A stretch of DNA of 64,000 nt from Polaromonas sp. (GTDB lineage Bacteria; Pseudomonadota; Gammaproteobacteria; Burkholderiales; Burkholderiaceae_C): contig JAUXPP010000141.1 in NCBI GenBank assembly GCA_030683705.1, forward strand, positions 52,495 to 116,494, in the 5' to 3' direction. Both the position numbers and the translations under genes were made by a program. Positions 53,657-64,000 of this stretch are shown in pieces. Numbering within the stretch: the first letter of the stretch is position 1; each line of letters starts with the position of its first letter. The notes beneath the pieces are model-generated. The model was given only the letters and a program-made list of their open reading frames with translations, did not search any database and had not been told where the DNA came from.

Positions 53657-53824
53657 TTACTTCAGCTTGATTTCCTTGTATTCCACGTGCTTGCGTGCCT
53701 TGGGATCAAATTTCATGATCAGCATCTTGTCAGGTGTGGTCTTCTTGTTTTTGGTGGTCGTGTAGAAGTGACCCGTGCCGGCGGTTGATTCCAGCTTGAT
53801 TTTTTCGCGTGCGCCTTTAGCCAT
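53657..53824 (-). CDS. rpmG: 50S ribosomal protein L33
   Basis: A 55-residue ribosomal protein with the expected [20 protein letters not shown] and [18 protein letters not shown] segments. It lacks the zinc-binding cysteines, so it is the C-minus (zinc-independent) form. It lies 11 bp after rpmB and shares its promoter. Confidence 0.96.
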   Translation of the reverse strand: MAKGAREKIKLESTAGTGHFYTTTKNKKTTPDKMLIMKFDPKARKHVEYKEIKLK

Positions 53825-53835
53825 GGTGATGCTCC

Positions 53836-54069
53836 TTAGATTTCGCCGCGGGCGCGAAGGTCCACGAGGACAGCATCGATACCGAGCTTGTCGACAAGGC
53901 GCAAACCGGCGCTGGTCACGCGCAGACGCACCCAGCGGTTTTCGGTTTCAACCCAGAAACGGCGGTATTGCAGATTGGGCAAAAACCGGCGCTTGGTCTT
54001 GTTGTTGGCGTGGGAAACATTGTTTCCCACCATCGGGCCTTTGCCCGTTACCTGACAGACGCGTGCCAT
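53836..54069 (-). CDS. rpmB: 50S ribosomal protein L28
   Basis: A 77-residue L28 with [20 protein letters not shown] at the start and [12 protein letters not shown] in the middle. The frame has two extra codons upstream; the start at MARVCQ is standard and has GGAGAG before it. First gene of rpmB-rpmG. Confidence 0.97.
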   Translation of the reverse strand: MARVCQVTGKGPMVGNNVSHANNKTKRRFLPNLQYRRFWVETENRWVRLRVTSAGLRLVDKLGIDAVLVDLRARGEI

Positions 54070-54134
54070 GAGCACTCTCCGTAAAAAATAGAAATCGGAT
54101 GCCGGCTCCCGGGGGATGCGCAGCTAAGCCATAG

Positions 54135-54163
54135 ATTATAGCCTGAAAATTGCAGGCCGCCAA
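54135..54163 (-). promoter_or_regulatory. Sigma-70 promoter of rpmB-rpmG
   Basis: On the gene strand, TTGGCG, 17 bp, TATAAT, about 65 bp upstream of rpmB: a near-consensus promoter as expected for ribosomal protein genes. Confidence 0.75.
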
Positions 54164-54208
54164 GCCGAAGGCCTGCTCCGTCGGGGACGGAGTCCCAAAA
54201 GCAGCGTT

Positions 54209-55189
<981 letters not shown>

Positions 55190-55321
55190 TTAGAGTTGCA
55201 GTCAGCTGAGGCTGGCCAGCAGGGTTACAACCCCGCGGCCTGGATATTTGGCTGGTGCAACACATACATTGTAAGAACTCGAGCGAAGCCCCTGCGGCGG
55301 CGCAATCAGGAGAAGTTTGAT

Positions 55322-55999
55322 ATGTCCACGATGGTGTCCAACCTGGAACTGATCCGGCGCGTTCCCCTGTTTTCGATGTTGACCGCCTCCCAGGCAGAAG
55401 CGGTTGCCGCGGCGGTGATCAAGCGCCGTTACAAGCGCGGGGAAGCCATTGTCGAACAGGGTAAACAGTCCAATGCCCTGGCCATACTGCTGACGGGCCG
55501 TGCCCGTGTCGTCACCACGGATGCCCGTGGCCGGGAAGTGATCCTGGCCACGCTGCACCCCGGTGACTATGTCGGTGAAATGAGCCTGATCGACAGCGAA
55601 CCGCATTCCGCAACCGTGCGCACTGAAGTCCAGACCGATGTGCTGGTCGTCGGCCGGCCTGAATTTGCACGTTGCCTGCCGGAAAACAGCTCCATGGCCT
55701 ATGCGGTCATGAAAGGCCTGGTCCAGCGGCTGCGGCACGCTGACCGCAAGATCGAATCACTCGCCCTGATGGATGTGTATGGCCGTGTGGCCAGGGCTTT
55801 GCTGGAGTCGGCTGTTCCTGATCGCGACGGCAACACGGTGATCCGCGAAAAGGTGTCGCGCCAGGATCTGGCCAAGATGGTGGGCGCATCGCGCGAGATG
55901 GTCAGCCGCGTCATGAAAGACCTGGAAGAGCGCGGTTACATCGAGACACGTGTGGATGGTTCGATGTGGGTCAAGGACCGGCTCAATACGCTGGGCTGA
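55322..55999 (+). CDS. Crp/Fnr-family transcription regulator
   Basis: A 225-residue regulator: N-terminal cyclic-nucleotide-binding-type domain (LLTGRARVVTTDARGREVIL, GDYVGEMSLIDSEPHSATVR) and a C-terminal winged helix (LAKMVGASREMVSRVMKDLE). There is no N-terminal Cys cluster for an Fe-S centre, so it is Crp-like rather than Fnr-like. The start at MSTMVSNLEL has AGGAGA 9 bp upstream. It lies between trxB and ftsK. Confidence 0.9.
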   Translation: MSTMVSNLELIRRVPLFSMLTASQAEAVAAAVIKRRYKRGEAIVEQGKQSNALAILLTGRARVVTTDARGREVILATLHPGDYVGEMSLIDSEPHSATVRTEVQTDVLVVGRPEFARCLPENSSMAYAVMKGLVQRLRHADRKIESLALMDVYGRVARALLESAVPDRDGNTVIREKVSRQDLAKMVGASREMVSRVMKDLEERGYIETRVDGSMWVKDRLNTLG

Positions 56000-56068
56000 T
56001 CCGCTGTTTTTCGCCGTGTCTGCGGTCATGGGTGCCTGTCCAACTGGGTTAAGCTCAGCACTGGTTTT

Positions 56069-58402
<2,334 letters not shown>

Positions 58403-58509
58403 CAGGCCAGCCTTTACGGGCGAGATACATTGTTCAGGCAACCAATCGGGCGCGCCGGGGTCCCACAGACATGTGTATCGGCCGCCGGCCAGACATCACC
58501 TGGAACACC

Positions 58510-59214
58510 ATGAAGCACACCTTTTCATTCCCCCTTGCGTCCCTTCTGTCCCGCGGAGCGCGTGTCACGCTGACTGGCTTGTTGGCGTTTGCCGCCATCG
58601 CCGCCAGCGCGCAGGTCAACACAGTCAGCGGCCTGGAAAGCCTCGAAACCTTTGTCAAAAACACCAAAAGCGGACGTGCCTCCTTCACCCAGGTGGTGAC
58701 CAGTCCGGCACGCGATGGCCAGACCGCAAAAACCAAGACGTCCAGCGGCAGCTTCGAGTTCCTGCGGCCCAATCGCTTCAAGTTCGTCTACACAAAGCCA
58801 TTTGAACAAAGCATTGTTTCCGACGGTCAGACCCTCTGGCTGCACGACGTCGACCTGAACCAGGTCACGGCGCGCAAACTCAGCCAGGTGCTCAGCGGCA
58901 CGCCCGCCGCCGTGATCGCCGCCGCGGCCGACATCAAGGCGCTGCAGGCTGATTTCACACTGGTGCCCCAGCCTGACAAGGATGGCCTCGAGTGGATACT
59001 GGCCACGCCCAAGACCAAAGATGGCCAGGTGCAAAGCATCACTGTGGGCTTCAGGGAAAGCGCCAAGGGCAGCGAGCTGGCCCGGCTGGAAATCCTCGAC
59101 AGCTTTGGCCAGCGTTCGGTCATGAGCTTCAGCAATTTCGAGGTCAACCCGTCGCTGAACGCGGCCGGTTTCCAGTTCAAGCCACCTGCCGGCGCGGACG
59201 TCATTCGGCAGTAG
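58510..59214 (+). CDS. lolA: Outer-membrane lipoprotein carrier protein LolA
   Basis: A 234-residue periplasmic chaperone that carries lipoproteins from the LolCDE transporter to the outer membrane. Signal peptide (TLTGLLAFAAIAASAQ), then the LolA fold: GRASFTQVVTSPARDG, GSFEFLRPNRFKFVYTKPFE and SDGQTLWLHDVDLNQVT. The start at MKHTFSFPLA gives the signal peptide. It lies between ftsK and rarA, a common order in this group. Stop TAG. Confidence 0.93.
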   Translation: MKHTFSFPLASLLSRGARVTLTGLLAFAAIAASAQVNTVSGLESLETFVKNTKSGRASFTQVVTSPARDGQTAKTKTSSGSFEFLRPNRFKFVYTKPFEQSIVSDGQTLWLHDVDLNQVTARKLSQVLSGTPAAVIAAAADIKALQADFTLVPQPDKDGLEWILATPKTKDGQVQSITVGFRESAKGSELARLEILDSFGQRSVMSFSNFEVNPSLNAAGFQFKPPAGADVIRQ

Positions 59215-59223
59215 CAAACTTGA

Positions 59224-60561
59224 ATGGCCACACGCGCTGAGACTTCCTTCGGACCCGGCGCGGACGCCAAAGCCGCAGCGCCGCTGGCTGAACGCTTCCG
59301 GCCGCAGTCGCTGGGCGAGGTGATCGGCCAGCAGCATTTGCTCGGCGAGGACATGCCGCTGCGCATTGCCTTCGAGTCCGGCCAGCCGCACAGCTGCATT
59401 CTCTGGGGTCCGCCGGGCGTCGGCAAGACCACCATTGCCCGCCTGATGGCCAGCAGCTTCGATGCGCACTTCATCACCATTTCTGCAGTGCTGGGCGGCG
59501 TCAAGGACATTCGTGAGGCGGTCGAGCAGGCCAGCATCTGGCAGGGGCAGGGCCGGCGCACCATCATGTTCGTCGACGAGGTCCACCGTTTCAACAAATC
59601 GCAGCAGGATGCATTTTTGCCGCATGTGGAAAGCGGCCTGTTCACCTTCATAGGCGCCACCACCGAAAATCCCTCGTTCGAAGTCAACTCTGCCTTGCTG
59701 TCGCGCGCCGTGGTGTATGTGCTGCAGCCGCTGGGTGACGACGATTTGAGGAAAATTGTTGCCAAAGTCCTTGCAGAACGTGCGCTGCCAGCTATCGATT
59801 CGATAGCACCTGAAGCGGTGGACCAGCTCGTGGCCTATGCCGACGGCGATGCGCGGCGTCTGCTCAATACCCTGGAGTCGCTCGACGTTGCCGCCCGGCG
59901 CGAGAAAAAAGGCGGCAGTGTCCAGGTGACCGCCGCCTGGCTGCTCAAGGTGCTGGGCCAGCAGATGCGCCGTTATGACAAGGGTGGCGAGCAGTTTTAC
60001 GACACCATCTCGGCGCTGCACAAGTCGGTGCGCGGCTCCGATCCCGATGCGGCGCTGTACTGGCTGGTGCGCATGCTCGATGGCGGGGCTGAGCCCCGAT
60101 ACATGGCGCGGCGCCTGATCCGCATGGCCAGTGAGGACATCGGCCTGGCCGACCCGCGCGCCTTGCGGCTGGCGCTGGATGCCGCCGAAGTTTATGAGCG
60201 CCTGGGATCGCCCGAAGGCGAACTGGCGCTGGCCGAGTGCGTGATCTACCTCGCCGTTGCACCCAAGTCCAATGCTGCCTACAAGGCTTTCAACGAGGCG
60301 AAAGCCTTTGTGAAAAAGGATGGCACCCGGCCGGTGCCGTTGCACCTGCGCAATGCCCCCACCAGGCTCATGAAGGAGCTGGACTACGGCAAGAACTACC
60401 GCTATGCACACGATGAGGAAGACGGTTTTGCCGCCGGGGAAACTTATTTGCCCGAGGGCATGGCGGCGCCCGGCTTCTACAGGCCGGTCCCTCGCGGCCT
60501 TGAAATCCGCATCGCGGACAAGCTCAGTGAGCTGAAGTCAAAAAACGACAAAAAGACCTGA
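59224..60561 (+). CDS. rarA: Replication-associated recombination protein A (RarA/MgsA)
   Basis: A 445-residue AAA+ ATPase acting at stalled replication forks and on single-strand-DNA-binding protein. Walker A GPPGVGKTTIARLMA, Walker B FVDEVHRFNKSQQDAF, sensor GATTENPSFEVN and the C-terminal tetramerisation region (AECVIYLAVAPKSNAAY) are intact. A diverged mini-palindrome repeat encodes LPAIDSIAPE in the lid region. It starts 9 bp after lolA. Confidence 0.95.
   Translation: MATRAETSFGPGADAKAAAPLAERFRPQSLGEVIGQQHLLGEDMPLRIAFESGQPHSCILWGPPGVGKTTIARLMASSFDAHFITISAVLGGVKDIREAVEQASIWQGQGRRTIMFVDEVHRFNKSQQDAFLPHVESGLFTFIGATTENPSFEVNSALLSRAVVYVLQPLGDDDLRKIVAKVLAERALPAIDSIAPEAVDQLVAYADGDARRLLNTLESLDVAARREKKGGSVQVTAAWLLKVLGQQMRRYDKGGEQFYDTISALHKSVRGSDPDAALYWLVRMLDGGAEPRYMARRLIRMASEDIGLADPRALRLALDAAEVYERLGSPEGELALAECVIYLAVAPKSNAAYKAFNEAKAFVKKDGTRPVPLHLRNAPTRLMKELDYGKNYRYAHDEEDGFAAGETYLPEGMAAPGFYRPVPRGLEIRIADKLSELKSKNDKKT
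59761..59807 (+). repeat. Mini-palindrome repeat inside rarA (core only clear)
   Basis: A perfect 17-bp palindrome around a central base, GCTATCGATTCGATAGC (59791-59807), after a diverged arm. In frame. Confidence 0.5.
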
Positions 60562-60671
60562 GCAGAACGAATGCTTACGGATTCGTCCGCCCGCCTCGGG
60601 AATAAAATTTCTCAAGGGTAAACCCCGCAAAAACGGTCGCGCTGGCCCGATTCTCGCTAGAGAGCCGTGGC

Positions 60672-60677
60672 TACAAT
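60672..60677 (+). promoter_or_regulatory. Possible -10 box upstream of the liv operon
   Basis: TACAAT in GTGGCTACAATTTGCGC. No good -35 box is visible at 16-18 bp, so this may be an activated promoter. Confidence 0.3.
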
Positions 60678-60698
60678 TTGCGCATTAGCTCGCCACCC

Positions 60699-60738
60699 AA
60701 GCCCAGCCAGTCCGCTGGTTTTGATAGGCGGGCTTTTT
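60699..60738 (+). terminator. Hairpin with T-run in the liv leader (terminator or attenuator)
   Basis: AAGCCCAGCC pairs with GGCGGGCTTTTT across an 18-base loop. It lies after the possible -10 box and about 95 bp before livH, so it may end rarA transcription or act as an attenuator for liv genes. Confidence 0.45.
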
Positions 60739-60832
60739 GTTAACTCGCGCGATTCCATGGTGATCCCATGCAACGCGGCCTCGCATGGTGCGCGGCAGAG
60801 CTGGCAACTGAATTCAAACGGGAGAGTGAGTT

Positions 60833-61762
60833 ATGGAAGTTTTTCTTCAGCAGATCATCAACGGGCTGGTGCTGGGCAGCATGTACGCTCTCGTCGCCCT
60901 CGGCTACACCATGGTGTACGGCATCATCGGCCTGATCAACTTTGCGCACGGCGAGGTCCTCATGGTGGGGGCCATCACCAGCTGGACCATCATTGTCTGG
61001 ATGCAGGATGCCATGCCTGGAACGCCCGGCTGGCTGATCCTGTTGTGTTCGCTGCTGATTGCATTTGTTGTCTGCGGCGCGCTGAACTTCTCGATTGAAA
61101 AGATCGCCTACCGGCCATTGCGGAATTCACCCCGATTGGCCCCCCTGATCACCGCCATCGGGGTGTCCATCCTGCTGCAGACCCTGGCCATGATCATCTG
61201 GAAGCCCAACTACAAACCGTACCCGACATTGCTGCCGTCCGAGCCGCTGCACCTGGGCGGCGCAGTGATCACCGTCACGCAAATTTTCATTCTGGGCGCC
61301 ACGGTGGTGTCGCTGGCCATCCTGATGTACCTGGTCAATTACACCAAGCTGGGCCGCGCGATGCGCGCCACGGCAGAGAACCCGCGTGTGGCAGCGCTGA
61401 TGGGCGTCAAGCCGGATACCGTGATCTCGGCGACCTTCATCATCGGTGCGGTGCTGGCGGCGCTGGCCGGCTTGATGGACGCCTCCAACTACGGCACGGT
61501 GCAGCACACCATGGGTTTTCTGCCCGGACTGAAGGCCTTTACCGCAGCGGTGTTCGGCGGTATCGGCAACCTCGGCGGCGCCGTGCTGGGCGGCATCTTG
61601 CTCGGGCTGATCGAAGCCATAGGCGGCGGCTACCTCGGCACCTGGACCGGTGGTGTGCTGGGCAGCCAGTACTCGGACATCTTCGCCTTTATCGTGCTGA
61701 TTTTTGTGCTCACCCTGCGGCCATCCGGCCTGCTCGGTGAGCGTGTGGCAGACAGGGCTTGA
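60833..61762 (+). CDS. livH: Branched-chain amino acid ABC transporter permease LivH
   Basis: A 309-residue inner-membrane permease with about eight helices and the family signatures MYALVALGYTMVYGIIGLIN (then FAHGEVLM) and RAMRATAENPRVAALMGV. It forms the translocation pore with LivM. A GGGAGAG ribosome site precedes the ATG. First gene of livHMGF. The substrate-binding protein gene (livJ/K) is not in the window. Confidence 0.94.
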   Translation: MEVFLQQIINGLVLGSMYALVALGYTMVYGIIGLINFAHGEVLMVGAITSWTIIVWMQDAMPGTPGWLILLCSLLIAFVVCGALNFSIEKIAYRPLRNSPRLAPLITAIGVSILLQTLAMIIWKPNYKPYPTLLPSEPLHLGGAVITVTQIFILGATVVSLAILMYLVNYTKLGRAMRATAENPRVAALMGVKPDTVISATFIIGAVLAALAGLMDASNYGTVQHTMGFLPGLKAFTAAVFGGIGNLGGAVLGGILLGLIEAIGGGYLGTWTGGVLGSQYSDIFAFIVLIFVLTLRPSGLLGERVADRA

Positions 61763-61772
61763 GGGGAACGTC

Positions 61773-62885
61773 ATGATGAAACAACACAGACTCCTGACCT
61801 TTCTGGTGGCCGCGGCCGCCCTGCTGATCCTGCCCCTGCTGCTGCAGCAGGGCGGCAATGCCTGGGTCCGCATCGTCGACATGGCGCTGCTGTATGTGCT
61901 GCTGGCGCTGGGCCTGAACATCGTGGTCGGTTATGCCGGCCTGCTGGACCTGGGCTACGTCGCCTTTTTTGCGGTGGGCGCTTACCTTTTCGCACTGCTG
62001 GGCTCGCCGCACCTGGCCGATGCCTTCCCCGTGGTTGCAGCGGCTTTCCCGAGCGGCCTGCACCTGCCGATCTGGGCAGTGATACCGATGGCGGCCGTGC
62101 TGGCCGCCTGCTTCGGTGTCTTGCTGGGCATTCCCGTGCTCAAGCTGCGTGGCGATTACCTGGCGATTGTCACGCTGGGTTTCGGCGAGATCATCCGCGT
62201 GTTCCTGAACAACCTGGACCGCCCGATCAACCTGACCAACGGGCCCAAGGGTATCAACCAGATCGACTCGATGAAGTTTTTCGGATTCGACCTGGGCAAG
62301 TCGCACGAATTGCTCGGCTTCGAGATCGCCTCGGTGACCATGTATTACTACCTGTTCCTGGCGCTGGTGATCGTGTCTGTGGTGATTTGCCACCGGCTCG
62401 AAAACTCGCGCATAGGCCGCGCCTGGATGGCCATCCGTGAGGATGAAATCGCCGCCAAGGCCATGGGCATCAACACGCGCAACATGAAACTGCTGGCCTT
62501 CGGCATGGGCGCGACCTTTGGCGGCGTGTCGGGCTCGATGTTCGCGGCCTTCCAGGGTTTTGTGTCTCCCGAATCCTTCAGCCTGATGGAGTCGGTGATG
62601 ATTGTGGCGATGGTGGTGCTGGGCGGCATCGGCCACCTGCCCGGCGTCATCCTGGGTGCCTTGCTGCTCGCTGCCTTGCCTGAGGTGCTGCGTCATGTGG
62701 CTGGTCCGTTGCAGGCCATGACCGGCGGCCGTCTGGACTCGTCCATCCTGCGCCAGTTGCTGATCGCGCTGGCCATGATCGCCATCATGCTGTCGCGGCC
62801 GCGCGGGCTGTGGCCTGCACGGGAGCACGGCAAGACGCTGAACAAGCCGGCCGGCAAAGACCCGATCCAGTCGATCAACCCCTAA
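61773..62885 (+). CDS. livM: Branched-chain amino acid ABC transporter permease LivM
   Basis: A 370-residue partner permease. Signatures VGYAGLLDLGYVAFFAVGAY and GRAWMAIREDEIAAKAMGIN are clear, and about nine to ten helices are visible. Start at one of two adjacent ATGs (61773/61776) after GAGGGGA, 10 bp after livH. The C-terminal tail is hydrophilic (EHGKTLNKPAGKDP). Confidence 0.94.
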   Translation: MMKQHRLLTFLVAAAALLILPLLLQQGGNAWVRIVDMALLYVLLALGLNIVVGYAGLLDLGYVAFFAVGAYLFALLGSPHLADAFPVVAAAFPSGLHLPIWAVIPMAAVLAACFGVLLGIPVLKLRGDYLAIVTLGFGEIIRVFLNNLDRPINLTNGPKGINQIDSMKFFGFDLGKSHELLGFEIASVTMYYYLFLALVIVSVVICHRLENSRIGRAWMAIREDEIAAKAMGINTRNMKLLAFGMGATFGGVSGSMFAAFQGFVSPESFSLMESVMIVAMVVLGGIGHLPGVILGALLLAALPEVLRHVAGPLQAMTGGRLDSSILRQLLIALAMIAIMLSRPRGLWPAREHGKTLNKPAGKDPIQSINP

Positions 62886-62894
62886 GGAATGGAC

Positions 62895-63662
62895 ATGAGC
62901 GAAACCATTCTCAAAGTCTCCGGTGTCTCCAAGCGCTTCGGCGGCCTGCAGGCCCTGAGCGACGTCGGCATCCATATCGAGCGCGGCCAGGTCTATGGCC
63001 TGATCGGCCCCAACGGCGCCGGCAAGACCACTTTCTTCAACGTGTTGACCGGCCTGTACACGCCCGACAGCGGTACCTTCGAGCTGGCCGGCAAGCCCTA
63101 CAAGCCGTCGGCGGTGCACGAGGTTGCCAAGGCCGGCATTGCCCGCACCTTCCAGAACATCCGCCTGTTTGCCGACATGACGGCCCTGGAAAACGTCATG
63201 GTCGGGCGCCATGTGCGGACCCGATCCGGCCTGATCGGCGCGGTGTTCCGCACACCCGGCTTCAAGGCCGAAGAAGCAGCGATTGCCAAACGTGCGCATG
63301 AACTGCTGGACTATGTCGGCATCGGCAAGTTCGCCGCCTACAAGGCCCGCACGCTCAGCTACGGAGACCAGCGCCGCCTGGAGATCGCCCGCGCACTGGC
63401 CACCGACCCGCAGCTGATTGCACTCGACGAACCGGCGGCGGGCATGAACGCCACCGAGAAGGTGCAGCTGCGCGAGTTGATTGACCAGATCCGCAAGGAC
63501 GACCGCACCATCCTGCTGATCGAGCATGACGTCAAGCTCGTGATGGGCTTGTGCGACCGCGTCACCGTGCTCGACTACGGCAAGCAGATTGCCGAAGGCC
63601 TGCCTTCCGAGGTGCAGAAAAACGAAAAAGTGATTACCGCCTATCTGGGCTCGGGTCATTGA
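62895..63662 (+). CDS. livG: Branched-chain amino acid ABC transporter ATPase LivG
   Basis: A 255-residue ATPase: Walker A GPNGAGKTTFFN, signature LSYGDQRRLEIARAL, Walker B LIALDEPAAGMN and switch His in LIEHDVKLVM. Two ATGs are six bases apart (62889, 62895). AAGGA directly abuts the first, so the second has proper spacing and is chosen. Confidence 0.95.
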   Translation: MSETILKVSGVSKRFGGLQALSDVGIHIERGQVYGLIGPNGAGKTTFFNVLTGLYTPDSGTFELAGKPYKPSAVHEVAKAGIARTFQNIRLFADMTALENVMVGRHVRTRSGLIGAVFRTPGFKAEEAAIAKRAHELLDYVGIGKFAAYKARTLSYGDQRRLEIARALATDPQLIALDEPAAGMNATEKVQLRELIDQIRKDDRTILLIEHDVKLVMGLCDRVTVLDYGKQIAEGLPSEVQKNEKVITAYLGSGH

Positions 63663-63676
63663 AGGGAAACAGCAGC

Positions 63677-64000
63677 ATGGCAAACACACTTCTCAAGGTC
63701 ACGGGGCTCAAGGTCGCGTACGGCGGTATCCAGGCGGTCAAGGGCGTTGACTTCGAAGTCCACGAGGGCGAACTCGTGACCCTGATCGGCTCCAACGGCG
63801 CCGGCAAAACCACCACGATGAAAGCCATCACGGGAACCTTGCCGCTGGTCGACGGCGATATCGAATACCTGGGCAAAAGCATCAAGGGCAAGGGCGCCTG
63901 GGACCTGGTCAGGGACGGCCTGGCCATGGTGCCGGAAGGCCGCGGCGTGTTCACCCGCATGACCATCACCGAAAACCTGCAGATGGGCGCCTACATCCGC
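63677..64000 (+). CDS. livF: Branched-chain amino acid ABC transporter ATPase LivF, cut by window end
   Basis: The first 108 residues of the second ATPase, with Walker A GSNGAGKTTTMKAITG and the characteristic AMVPEGRGVFTRMTITENL. The ribosome site GAAGGGA lies 9 bp before the ATG, right after the livG stop. The gene runs out of the window. Confidence 0.93.
   Translation, partial: MANTLLKVTGLKVAYGGIQAVKGVDFEVHEGELVTLIGSNGAGKTTTMKAITGTLPLVDGDIEYLGKSIKGKGAWDLVRDGLAMVPEGRGVFTRMTITENLQMGAYIR

Overview
The window is 64 kb of high-GC, gene-dense bacterial chromosome. It looks like Burkholderiales, most likely Comamonadaceae (Polaromonas/Rhodoferax/Variovorax-like). Supporting signs are a tripartite tricarboxylate transporter with a Bug-type binding protein, the gene orders ribF-ileS-lspA and trxB / ftsK-lolA-rarA, short L28 and L33 ribosomal protein genes side by side, and dispersed repeats of a kind I associate with this family. 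The genus is inference. I see no prophage, transposase, CRISPR array, rRNA or tRNA.

Layout. 1-5.1 kb: the end of an unknown gene, a repeat-filled gap, then a leftward operon (HtrA-like protease, MoxR ATPase, DUF58, VWA membrane protein). 5.3-10.3 kb: TatD nuclease overlapping a hypoxanthine-DNA glycosylase that carries inserted repeats, a TIR-like protein, a spermidine-synthase-like protein and a GspE/PulE ATPase. 10.4-16.1 kb: tctB-tctA, a terminator, then tctC, a gamma-glutamyltransferase-like gene and a DMT exporter. 16.6-28.6 kb: M48 peptidase and SH3 protein, an interrupted SDR, thioesterase, thioredoxin, transporters, RIO kinase, quinone oxidoreductase, NUDIX hydrolase and a Na/Pi transporter. 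28.7-33.2 kb: lspA-ileS-ribF. 33.3-40.9 kb: HNH nuclease, a small membrane protein, lipoprotein hydrolase, an acyl-CoA dehydrogenase pair, MFS, purN and a fasciclin protein. 41-44.3 kb: a stand-alone 2-oxoacid dehydrogenase E1 divergent from an Lrp-type regulator. 44.3-53.4 kb: 7TM-DISM/GGDEF-like sensor, phytase-like and DUF3616 proteins, prfC, DUF1653, rsmB-like methyltransferase and a fatty acid desaturase. 53.6-60.6 kb: rpmG-rpmB, trxB, Crp/Fnr regulator, ftsK, lolA, rarA. 60.8-64 kb: livH-livM-livG-livF, cut by the window end.

Three things stand out. (1) Three otherwise intact genes each contain one in-frame TAG where a sense codon is expected: ileS (expected Lys), ftsK (expected Lys) and an SDR gene (expected Gln). 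Two of these are normally essential. TAG also ends several ordinary genes here, so wholesale reassignment is unlikely. The choices left are sequence error, recent nonsense mutation or amber suppression. (2) Two repeat families are inserted in frame inside protein-coding genes: a roughly 55-bp element ending in a 17-18-bp palindrome (about 11 copies, 8 inside genes) and a G-rich element of about 75-84 bp (two tandem copies in the glycosylase, one in the E1 gene). (3) A pair of about 425-bp inverted repeats sits 15 kb apart. These and all three intergenic copies of the small element lie between convergent gene ends, which suggests a terminator-like or insulator-like role.
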